Under the pieces are notes generated by a model. The model made no database searches. It was not told the origin of the DNA and saw only the letters and a list, made by a program, of their open reading frames with translations. This document shows, one piece after another, positions 18,401-24,297 of a stretch of DNA of 34,110 nucleotides (position 1 is its first letter; the number at the start of each line of letters is the position of its first letter). Made by a program: the position numbers and the translations under genes. Where the stretch lies: positions 1 through 34,110 of the forward strand of contig NZ_BSKJ01000019.1 of the NCBI RefSeq assembly GCF_030159595.1. The letters are read 5' to 3'. The DNA comes from Pseudomonas putida (GTDB lineage: Bacteria > Pseudomonadota > Gammaproteobacteria > Pseudomonadales > Pseudomonadaceae).

Positions 18401-18585
18401 TCAAGTGCCCCGCCCTTCACATCGAACTGATGGTACTGGCCGGCCTGCGCGGCGGCGGCCGGGTCGCTGGCGGCCATGGCAGGCATTACCGGCGTGGCGC
18501 CGCAGCAGGCCAACAGCGCCAGCTGAATTCCCAGGCTCAGCTTTCCACGTTGAGGGGCAAAACGCCCTGAAGCTCCCTTTGACAT
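15457..18585 (-). CDS. TonB-dependent signalling receptor (STN domain), probable haem/hemophilin receptor
   Basis: Outer-membrane transducer of 1042 residues. Features in order are a signal peptide (about 1-39, ending MAA), a secretin/TonB N-terminal signalling (STN) domain (about 52-126, FDVKGGALEDAMLQLARQAG), a plug (about 160-285, VRGIQGPGRVPLTIDG and VIKGPNLE), and a long barrel ending GLTANF. At 790-801 YSEAIRYPSMFE, followed by LEPEHAHNYE, resembles the FRAP/NPNL region of haem receptors. Two cysteine pairs in likely outer loops (723/735 and 900/917) may form disulfides. It is longer than a typical FecA. ATG 18585 with GGA upstream was preferred to TTG 18594. The STN domain plus adjacent fecI and fecR genes indicates ligand-triggered self-induction. 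The 3' part of the gene is clearly lower in GC than the 5' part. Confidence 0.92.
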   Translation of the reverse strand: MSKGASGRFAPQRGKLSLGIQLALLACCGATPVMPAMAASDPAAAAQAGQYHQFDVKGGALEDAMLQLARQAGAELYLTGDAFNGLYANPVQGRFSLDSALKQLLSGLPISFSLSGGPDRPVIHLQSATSAGTDDLHPTYVYSQRDGRTRDEKGYSDIYDQDISTVYAGKEQIERYKGAAPADVFKGMLNVYSGDARNSGALDPNVRGIQGPGRVPLTIDGTEQALTVYRGYMGANNRNYIDPNLIGSIKVIKGPNLERNVYSGVGGAVVANTLSVDDILKEGEAFGGEFKIEGSNNSVSPKLPTLMTGQMPGADYQYIPVNSYYDPALYKHPRTSSSNDLLSSDDKAYRLALGTRQEHFDLMGAYAYREKGNHYAGKNKSSYYSSGELVDGKWDYVPNLARIYKPGDEVPNSSSKMESWLAKATWKIDEGQSLEFGYRATDSLYGEILPSRISFFTPGSTYDAATYGVPQWPLSHVDSKAYNLEYKLNPDDNRWVDFYSNLWMTRTVSDTYSSGGVPNETTMQNREFRNTAVANAKHDRAGLTVSNKLKLLDSLDLTLGGSYQHEKLSSGDSMLDPSTFGATRLFPRAGRREEQEYNFNFDWQPVSFARFTAGGRYSSYWSFDDFLSKRQRDTGVTTQYVQTGRQVTYSTSRQLSDAEWRAAVDENIAGNQWVWEMFGYTEEQIQADIEATEVNTPRSVTTQHTADWAHDGKGRYQRSNNPCIAAAAAGDIEGCTATFYDGSPGYVDNEGNLVNQTVDTSAKHRRDQGWVPNLSATFFTSENGRFYLRYSEAIRYPSMFESTVGFSASLTPWQLEPEHAHNYEVAYIHSLSGWLGSEQADVKLTYYHNTTDNVIERSPQLVFSNVEKQTTAGIELQGRYDNGGFFTDVSVAHVLKNKVCDENSAMQLDANGGIANCVDDGFLGGYLVGMAMPEWSANLGLGARFFDRRLEVGGRVIYYKGHDSKFHSNYSGNPMVSYYLNTPLSWDDIVTYDAYVNYKVTDDVSVELVGTNLSNLYYLDPLTRSAMPAPGRTLKIGLTANF

Positions 18586-18610
18586 CGTTTCCAAGCACCC
18601 TAGCTAAAGA

Positions 18611-18627
18611 CAAATAAGAGTTATTTG
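18611..18627. promoter_or_regulatory. Perfect 7-3-7 palindrome upstream of the receptor gene
   Basis: CAAATAA and TTATTTG flank a 3-base spacer, 26-42 bases upstream of the receptor ATG. On the minus strand the sequence GCAAATAACTCTTATTT closely resembles, from memory, the -35 and spacer of the E. coli fecA promoter recognised by FecI. A -10 at the correct distance is not evident, because GTCTTT follows too soon. It is a candidate FecI-dependent promoter or an operator. Confidence 0.45.
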
Positions 18628-18669
18628 CATTCAGTAACGTGCGAAGCTGGAAAACGCAGTAGAGCGATA

Positions 18670-18697
18670 TGATCTATTAAATATATTTTTTAGATCA
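18670..18697. repeat. AT-rich inverted repeat overlapping the fecR stop
   Basis: TGATCTA (18670-18676) and TAGATCA (18691-18697) are perfect inverted arms around a 14-base AT-only loop. The right arm contains the fecR TGA stop. No T tract follows the stem. It may form a stem-loop at the end of the fecIR mRNA or provide an AT-rich element for the receptor promoter. Confidence 0.5.
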
Positions 18698-19747
18698 GTA
18701 AATGAGCAATACGCCTGGAAGCTCCAGTACCCGGGCGTGCGCCTGGCTGGCCAGTTGTCTGAGGGCATCATCGACGTGGTCGATCCGTGCCACGGCACTC
18801 ACCGGCAAGCGCCGCAGCGCTTCGCCGCGCACCACCGTCAGGCCCGCGCGATAACGGCCCAACTGCTCGGCCGCCTGGGCCAGGGTTTTCTGGCGCAGTA
18901 CTACCCTGCCCTCCTGCCAGCTGGCCAACTCCTCAGGGGATTGCTCAAGCGGCCTCAGCCCGGCATGCGGGCCGAAGTACAGGCTGTCGCCTTCCTGCAA
19001 CACGGCAGAAGCCGATACATCGTTCAGCCCATGGGATACCAGGTTGATCTCGACACTGTGCTGCAGCACGCCCACCCAACCGGAGCGTTCGTCCTGGTCG
19101 ACCGCGACCAGGTAGCGGGTCCCGCGAGCCGTCACGGTTGCTCCTGGCGTGCTGACCGTGAATGGCCGTGGCTCGGCCTCACCCACCGGTGAAGGGCTGA
19201 ACACCGCCTCGCCGCGCTTCAGGCGCACAGTCCGCCGTTGCCCGTCATAGGCGATGCTGAGAATGCTGCGGCTGCCGAGCTCGACCTGGCTGCCGTCATT
19301 CAGCGTGACATGGCGTACCTCGCCATAGCCGGTCTGGTAGTCGGCGCCAAGGCCTTGCAGCCAGAAAGGCGGCGCCAGCCATAGCCAACAGGCCATGGCC
19401 AACCCGCTGAGCGCGCCACCGCTGGCCCAGGGCCGCTGCCATGCGGCCTGTAGCCAGCCCAGCGGCCCGGCAGCGCGGGCCGGGCGTGCTGGCCTGACAT
19501 ACCCCTGGCGCAGCGCTGCACTGACCTGCCACGCCCGGTCAAGGCGCTGGGCGATGGCTGCATGCCGGGGGTCGGCCTCCAGCCAACGCCGATAAGCCGC
19601 TTGCTCGGCGGGGCCGAGGCGACCTTGACGGTGTTTCATGACCCAGTCGGCGGCTTTGCGCTCGATCGGATCAACTGGTTCTGTGGGGTTCACGGTACGG
19701 TGATGCTGCCTGTTGGTGTTTTTCTGGTGGCCCGGCCAGGTCAGCAC
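18695..19747 (-). CDS. FecR-type anti-sigma / sigma regulator
   Basis: Inner-membrane regulator that relays the receptor's periplasmic signal to its ECF sigma factor. Of 350 residues, the N-terminal DUF4880 segment (about 26-68, IERKAADWVMKHRQGRLG and YRRWLEADPRHA) binds sigma in the cytoplasm. One transmembrane helix lies around 110-130. The periplasmic FecR domain follows (YGEVRHVTLNDGSQVELGSRS, RGEAVFSP, TVSTPGATVTARGTRYLV), and the C-terminal part contacts the receptor STN domain. The start is uncertain: GTG 19747 lies 11 bases after the sigma gene stop and has AGG upstream, while GTG 19693 would remove 18 non-conserved residues. It sits between fecI and the receptor, the standard cell-surface signalling order. 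Confidence 0.9.
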   Translation of the reverse strand: MLTWPGHQKNTNRQHHRTVNPTEPVDPIERKAADWVMKHRQGRLGPAEQAAYRRWLEADPRHAAIAQRLDRAWQVSAALRQGYVRPARPARAAGPLGWLQAAWQRPWASGGALSGLAMACWLWLAPPFWLQGLGADYQTGYGEVRHVTLNDGSQVELGSRSILSIAYDGQRRTVRLKRGEAVFSPSPVGEAEPRPFTVSTPGATVTARGTRYLVAVDQDERSGWVGVLQHSVEINLVSHGLNDVSASAVLQEGDSLYFGPHAGLRPLEQSPEELASWQEGRVVLRQKTLAQAAEQLGRYRAGLTVVRGEALRRLPVSAVARIDHVDDALRQLASQAHARVLELPGVLLIY

Positions 19748-19758
19748 TTGCGCCTGGT

Positions 19759-20250
19759 CTACTGGTCAGGTTCAAGCCCTCGGCCAATCCTGGCCAACGC
19801 GCTGGCCAAGTGTTTTTGTACAGAGCTGGTGGAAATCCGTAAATACTGGGCGGCCTCTTTGTGCGTCATGCCCTCTACCCGGCACAGCAGGAACACGTCG
19901 CGGGTACGCTCGGGCAGCAACTCCAGGGTTGCGTGCAGGCGCTCCAGCTCCAGGGCGCCGAAGGCTTGGTCCTCTGGCGAACTGGCTTCATCGATGAGGC
20001 CATCAAAAATGCTGGCTGGCTCAGCCTCGTAACGCTTGCTGCCATAACGCCGATGATGGTCGATCATCAGGTTGTGGGCAACGCGGAACAGGTAGGCCGG
20101 GGTGGCAAGCAACCGCTCTACGCCTTCCATCTGCGCCAGCCGCAGGAAGGTTTCCTGGACGATGTCCGACGCCAGGGTTGGCGTGCAGTTCTTGCGCAGC
20201 AGGTAGCGGTGCAAGGCGGAGGCGTGTTCGTTGAAGAGTTGTTCCAGCAC
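19759..20250 (-). CDS. FecI-type ECF RNA polymerase sigma factor
   Basis: Iron-starvation class ECF sigma factor of 163 residues. Region 2 is at about 5-70 (FNEHASALHRYLLRKN, ASDIVQETFLRLAQ, YLFRVAHNLMIDHHRR). Region 4 is at about 105-155 (LLPERTRDVFLLCRVEGM, HKEAAQYLRISTSSVQKHL). It directs RNA polymerase to its target promoter, presumably upstream of the receptor gene. The start is GTG 20250. An in-frame TAG just upstream excludes a longer protein, and AGGA lies about 10 bases before it. The upstream promoter overlaps a strong Fur box, so expression should rise in low iron. fecR follows after 11 bases. Confidence 0.93.
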   Translation of the reverse strand: MLEQLFNEHASALHRYLLRKNCTPTLASDIVQETFLRLAQMEGVERLLATPAYLFRVAHNLMIDHHRRYGSKRYEAEPASIFDGLIDEASSPEDQAFGALELERLHATLELLPERTRDVFLLCRVEGMTHKEAAQYLRISTSSVQKHLASALARIGRGLEPDQ

Positions 20251-20289
20251 GTCAGCACGTTCCTATGCTCAGGCAAACTGGGGAGGCTG

Positions 20290-20318
20290 ATTATAATGAG
20301 AATATTTCTCGTTATTCT
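20290..20318 (-). promoter_or_regulatory. Fur box and promoter of the fecI-type sigma gene
   Basis: Positions 20295-20313 read AATGAGAATATTTCTCGTT, 17 of 19 matches to a symmetric AATGAGAATnATTCTCATT Fur site. On the minus strand a perfect -10 TATAAT lies at plus 20290-20295, overlapping the left end of the box. The -35 is weak (AGAATA at plus 20313-20318, 17-base spacer). Fur bound here would cover the promoter, giving iron-repressed transcription of the sigma and anti-sigma genes. Confidence 0.85.
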
Positions 20319-20377
20319 AGGCGATTTGCCACTCTTCCTGCCGCTGTTACAAAAAGGCTGATCCGTATTTACACCTA

Positions 20378-20409
20378 TAAAAAAACCCGCGCTGTCGCCA
20401 GCGCGGGTT
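20378..20409 (-). terminator. Rho-independent terminator of asd
   Basis: On the minus strand AACCCGCGCTG and CAGCGCGGGTT form an 11-pair stem around GCGA, followed by a run of seven T. It lies about 18 bases after the asd stop. It insulates asd from the Fur-controlled block downstream. Confidence 0.93.
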
Positions 20410-20427
20410 TCAGTCACTCCAGAACGA

Positions 20428-21540
20428 TCAACGCTCCAGCAAAATCCGCAGCATGCGGCGCAGCGGCTCGGCGGCGCCCCACAGCAGCTGGTCACCTACG
20501 GTGAACGCGCCCAGGTACTGCGAGCCCATGTTCAGCTTGCGCAGGCGGCCAACCGGGATGTTCAAGGTACCGGTGACCTTGGTCGGGGCCAGTTCCTGCA
20601 TGCTGATTTCACGCTGGTTCGGCACCAGCTTCACCCAAGGGTTGTGCTGGCTGATCATGCCTTCGATGTCGGCGATCGGTACGTCTTTGTTCAGCTTGAT
20701 GGTCAGCGCCTGGCTGTGGCAGCGCATGGCGCCGATACGCACGCAGATACCGTCGACCGGGATCGGGCTCTTGAAGCGGCCGAGGATCTTGTTGGTCTCG
20801 GCCTGGGCCTTCCACTCTTCGCGGCTCTGGCCGTTCGGCAGCTCCTTGTCGATCCATGGGATCAGGCTGCCCGCCAGCGGCACACCGAAGTTCTCGGTGG
20901 GGAATGCGTCGCTGCGCATGGCCTCGGCAACCTTGCGGTCGATGTCGAGAATGGCGCTGGCCGGGTTGGCCAGGTCATCGGCAACGGCAGCATGGGTGGC
21001 ACCCATCTGCTTGATCAGCTCACGCATGTTCTGCGCGCCGGCACCCGAGGCTGCCTGGTAGGTCATGGCGCTCATCCACTCGACCAGGCCGGCCTCGAAC
21101 AGGCCGCCCAAGCCCATCAGCATCAGGCTGACGGTGCAGTTGCCGCCGATGTAGTTCTTGGTGCCCGCGTCCAGTTGCTGGTCGATGACCTTGCGGTTGA
21201 CCGGGTCGAGGATGATCACCGCGTCATCCTGCATGCGCAGGGACGAGGCGGCATCGATCCAGTAACCCTGCCAGCCGGCTTCACGCAGCTTGGGGAAGAC
21301 CTCGTTGGTGTAGTCGCCGCCCTGGCAGGTCAGGATCACGTCGAGGGTCTTGAGCTCTTCAATCGAATAAGCGTCCTTGAGCGGCGCTGTATCCTTGCCC
21401 ACGTTCGGGCCCTGGCCGCCAACATTGGAGGTAGTGAAGAACACCGGCTCAATAAGGTCGAAGTCCTGCTCCTCCAGCATCCGCTGCATGAGCACGGAAC
21501 CGACCATACCGCGCCAACCGATCAGACCTACACGTTTCAT
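20428..21540 (-). CDS. asd: Aspartate-semialdehyde dehydrogenase
   Basis: Reduces aspartyl phosphate to aspartate semialdehyde, the branch point to lysine/diaminopimelate, threonine and methionine. The 370-residue protein has the NADP motif GWRGMVG at 8-14, the catalytic Cys135 in GGNCTVSLM and the catalytic His275 in RCHSQA. Length and motifs match the gram-negative class. It lies 63 bases after leuB and ends at a strong terminator. Unlike the Usg-type paralogue at 11959-12963, every catalytic residue is present. Confidence 0.98.
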   Translation of the reverse strand: MKRVGLIGWRGMVGSVLMQRMLEEQDFDLIEPVFFTTSNVGGQGPNVGKDTAPLKDAYSIEELKTLDVILTCQGGDYTNEVFPKLREAGWQGYWIDAASSLRMQDDAVIILDPVNRKVIDQQLDAGTKNYIGGNCTVSLMLMGLGGLFEAGLVEWMSAMTYQAASGAGAQNMRELIKQMGATHAAVADDLANPASAILDIDRKVAEAMRSDAFPTENFGVPLAGSLIPWIDKELPNGQSREEWKAQAETNKILGRFKSPIPVDGICVRIGAMRCHSQALTIKLNKDVPIADIEGMISQHNPWVKLVPNQREISMQELAPTKVTGTLNIPVGRLRKLNMGSQYLGAFTVGDQLLWGAAEPLRRMLRILLER

Positions 21541-21556
21541 CGCAACTACACCTTTG

Positions 21557-21596
21557 CTAAAAGTGGGCCGCCCCCAGGAATTTTGGGTGGCGGGCC
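21557..21596 (-). terminator. Imperfect stem-loop between leuB and asd
   Basis: The arms GGCCGCCCC (left) and GGTGGCGGGCC (right) pair with one bulge and one mismatch around an AT-rich loop. On the minus strand the stem is followed by CACTTTTAG. It starts just after the leuB stop and could be a weak leuB terminator or part of an asd leader. Confidence 0.4.
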
Positions 21597-21603
21597 AGAG
21601 AGA

Positions 21604-22686
21604 TTACAGATTCCGCAGCGCTGCGACTACTGCGTCGCCCATTTCCTGCGTACCCACTTTGCGGCAGCCGTCCGAGAAGATGTCGCCGGTGCGCAGGCCC
21701 TGGTCCAGGACCACGCTCACAGCCGTCTCGATCGCCTCGGCGGCAGCCGTCTGATTGAAGCTGTAACGCAGCATCATCGACACCGACAGGATGGTCGCCA
21801 GCGGGTTGGCGATGCCAAGGCCTGCGATGTCCGGCGCCGAGCCGTGGCACGGCTCGTACATGCCCTTGTTGTCGGCATCCAGCGACGCTGAAGGCAGCAT
21901 GCCGATGGAACCGGTCAGCATGGAAGCTTCATCCGACAGAATGTCACCGAACATGTTGTCGGTCACCATCACGTCGAACTGCTTGGGTGCACGCACCAGC
22001 TGCATGGCGGCGTTGTCCACATACATGTGGCTCAGCTCCACGTCCGGGTAGTCCTTGGCCACGTCTTCGACCACTTCACGCCACAGCTGGCTGGAGGCCA
22101 GGACGTTGGCTTTGTCCACCGAGCACAGCTTCTTGCCACGCACACGGGCCATGTCGAAGCCGACACGGGCAATACGGCGCACTTCGCTTTCGCTGTACGG
22201 CAGGGTGTCGTAGGCCTGGCGCTCGCCACCTTCCAGCTCGCGCTGACCACGCGGGGCACCGAAGTAGATACCGCCGGTGAGCTCACGGACGATCAGGATA
22301 TCCAGGCCCGAAACGATTTCCGGCTTGAGCGAGGAGGCATCGGCCAGTTGCGGGTAGAGGATGGCCGGGCGCAGGTTGGCGAACAGGCCCAGCTGCGAAC
22401 GGATTTTCAGCAAGCCGCGCTCCGGGCGGATGTCGCGCTCGATCTTGTCCCACTTCGGCCCGCCCACGGCGCCCAGCAGCACGGCATCGGCCTTGCGTGC
22501 ACGCGCCAGGGTTTCGTCGGCCAGCGGCACGCCGTGCTTGTCGATGGCGGCGCCACCGATCACGTCGTGTTCCAGGCTGAAACCGAGCTGGAACTTGTCG
22601 TTGGCCAGCTCCAGCACCTTGACCGCTTCGGCCATGATTTCCGGGCCAATACCGTCACCTGGGAGAATCAGAATCTGCTTGCTCAT
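21604..22686 (-). CDS. leuB: 3-isopropylmalate dehydrogenase
   Basis: NAD enzyme of 360 residues that oxidises and decarboxylates 3-isopropylmalate in leucine synthesis. Visible motifs are ILPGDGIGPEI at the N terminus, the substrate loop RPERGLLKIRSQLG, VTDNMFGDILSDEAS with the metal-binding aspartates, and the cofactor loop EPCHGSAPDIAG. ATG 22686 is chosen because GAGGA lies 5 bases before it and homology starts at MSKQIL. It is separated from leuD by a methyltransferase gene. Confidence 0.98.
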   Translation of the reverse strand: MSKQILILPGDGIGPEIMAEAVKVLELANDKFQLGFSLEHDVIGGAAIDKHGVPLADETLARARKADAVLLGAVGGPKWDKIERDIRPERGLLKIRSQLGLFANLRPAILYPQLADASSLKPEIVSGLDILIVRELTGGIYFGAPRGQRELEGGERQAYDTLPYSESEVRRIARVGFDMARVRGKKLCSVDKANVLASSQLWREVVEDVAKDYPDVELSHMYVDNAAMQLVRAPKQFDVMVTDNMFGDILSDEASMLTGSIGMLPSASLDADNKGMYEPCHGSAPDIAGLGIANPLATILSVSMMLRYSFNQTAAAEAIETAVSVVLDQGLRTGDIFSDGCRKVGTQEMGDAVVAALRNL

Positions 22687-22740
22687 GCTTTCCTCTATCC
22701 ATTCACGCGGTGCGGCCAAACGGGCCCCACCGAAAAGTGC

Positions 22741-23505
22741 TTAACGCTCGGCCCACAACACCAGCACATCGGTGCTGAACGAGCCATCGGCCTCGATCTG
22801 GTAATACTGCCGTACTTCTTCGCCCATGGCTTGCTGCAATTGGCGGATGGCCACGCGCATCGGCTCGGGGGTGCGCATGCGCTCGACCCAAGTGGTCCAC
22901 TCCAGGCGCAGCGGCTGGCGAGCGTGGCTGCGCACATGCAGGCCGGCTTCGCTGACCTGGCGTTGCCATTCGGCGGCAGAGTAGTCACGCACATGGCTGG
23001 TGTCGCGCAGCACCTCGACCGTTTGCAGGTAGGTGTCGAGCAGCGGGCTGCCCGGCGACATCACGTCAATGAACGCCGCCACGCCACCCGGCTTGAGCAC
23101 CCGGCGCACTTCGCGCAGGGCCAGGCCCAGGTCACTCCAGTGGTGGGCCGAGTAGCGGCTGAAGACGAAATCGAACGAGGCATCGGCGAACGGCAGGCGT
23201 TCGGCGGCACCGCGTTCGGTGGTGATATTGGCCAGGCCACGCTCGGCGGCAGCGCTGGCGACCACGTCGAGCATGGACTGCGACAGGTCGTAGGCGACCA
23301 CTTCGCTCACCAGCGGGGCAACGTGGAAACTGACATGACCGGCACCACAGCCCAGGTCCAGCACGCGGGCATTGCCCTGCTCCGCCAGCTCGGCCTGCAG
23401 CAGGGCGAATTCACTGCCCTGGGCATGCACGGCACTGCTGAGGTAGGCGCTGGCCTGTTCGCCGAACTGGCGCTGGACCACGTCGGTATGGTTGGTGCTG
23501 GTCAT
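22741..23505 (-). CDS. Class I SAM-dependent methyltransferase
   Basis: Methyltransferase of 254 residues with SAM-binding motif I VLDLGCGAGH at 48-57, the acidic residue of motif II (VVAYDLSQ) and a motif IV-like FDFVFSRYSAHHW. It resembles UbiE/YcgJ-type small-molecule methyltransferases. The substrate is unknown. It lies between leuD and leuB in the same orientation, 54 bases before leuB and 147 bases after leuD. That upstream gap is largely a REP pair. A gene of this type occurs at this spot in other Pseudomonas, so its presence is not specific to this strain; a link to leucine synthesis is not shown. Confidence 0.9.
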   Translation of the reverse strand: MTSTNHTDVVQRQFGEQASAYLSSAVHAQGSEFALLQAELAEQGNARVLDLGCGAGHVSFHVAPLVSEVVAYDLSQSMLDVVASAAAERGLANITTERGAAERLPFADASFDFVFSRYSAHHWSDLGLALREVRRVLKPGGVAAFIDVMSPGSPLLDTYLQTVEVLRDTSHVRDYSAAEWQRQVSEAGLHVRSHARQPLRLEWTTWVERMRTPEPMRVAIRQLQQAMGEEVRQYYQIEADGSFSTDVLVLWAER

Positions 23506-23536
23506 GACTGGATCCTTATGCTTTTCGTGGCCTGTT

Positions 23537-23634
23537 CCGGCCCTTTCGCGGGCAAGCCCGCTCCCACAGGTACAGCGTTGCCCTCAAGGCTCGTGATTTC
23601 CCTGTGGGAGCGGGCTTGCCCGCAAAGAGGCCGG
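23537..23634. repeat. REP pair in inverted orientation (leuD-methyltransferase gap)
   Basis: Two 34-base copies of a P. putida-type REP face each other: 23537-23570 on the plus strand and 23601-23634 on the minus strand, 30 bases apart. The core is GCGGGCAAGCCCGCTCCCA, itself a short palindrome. The paired layout is that of a BIME or REPIN. It lies inside the leu gene run and may affect transcript ends between leuD and the methyltransferase gene. Confidence 0.95.
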
Positions 23635-23652
23635 CACTGTCATCTACATACT

Positions 23653-24297
23653 TCAGGCATCCCGAAACAGCCAAGGCTGCCCGGCGCGGTGCTTGCCTTC
23701 GAAGGCCTTGATTGCGTCGCTGTCCTGCAAGGTCAGGCCGATATCGTCCAGGCCGTTGAGCAGGCAGTGCTTGCGGAAGGCATCGATCTCGAAGTGCAGC
23801 ACTTTGCCATCCGGGCGGGTCACCGCCTGCGCTTGCAGGTCGACGGTCAGCTGGTAGCCAGGGGTGGCTTCGACCTGCTTGAACAGCTCGTCCACTTCCT
23901 CATCGCTGAGGATGATCGGCAGCAAGCCATTCTTGAAGCTGTTGTTGAAGAAGATGTCGGCAAAGCTCGGCGCAATGATGCTGCGGAAGCCATACTCGTC
24001 CAGCGCCCAAGGCGCGTGCTCTCGGCTGGAACCGCAACCGAAGTTTTCCCGCGCCAGCAACACGCTGGCACCTTGGTAACGCTCGTGGTTAAGCACGAAC
24101 TCCTGGTTCACCGGGCGCTTGCTGTTGTCCTGATAGGGCTGACCCACATCCAGGTAACGCCATTCGTCGAACAGGTTAGGGCCGAAGCCGGTACGCTTGA
24201 TCGACTTCAAGAACTGCTTGGGGATGATCTGGTCGGTGTCGACGTTGGCACGGTCCAACGGCGCGACGAGGCCAGTGTGCTGGGTAAAGGCTTTCAT
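23653..24297 (-). CDS. leuD: 3-isopropylmalate dehydratase small subunit
   Basis: Small subunit (214 residues) of isopropylmalate isomerase, carrying the swivel domain of the aconitase fold. Conserved segments are DTDQIIPKQFLK near the N terminus, NFGCGSSREHAPWAL, and the C-terminal helical end. The start ATG overlaps the leuC stop (ATGA), which couples translation of the two subunits in equal amounts. Confidence 0.98.
   Translation of the reverse strand: MKAFTQHTGLVAPLDRANVDTDQIIPKQFLKSIKRTGFGPNLFDEWRYLDVGQPYQDNSKRPVNQEFVLNHERYQGASVLLARENFGCGSSREHAPWALDEYGFRSIIAPSFADIFFNNSFKNGLLPIILSDEEVDELFKQVEATPGYQLTVDLQAQAVTRPDGKVLHFEIDAFRKHCLLNGLDDIGLTLQDSDAIKAFEGKHRAGQPWLFRDA

Noticed and set aside
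18611..18627. Palindrome before the receptor as a Fur box
   Set aside because: Only about half of the positions match the 19-base Fur consensus. A FecI-type promoter element fits better.
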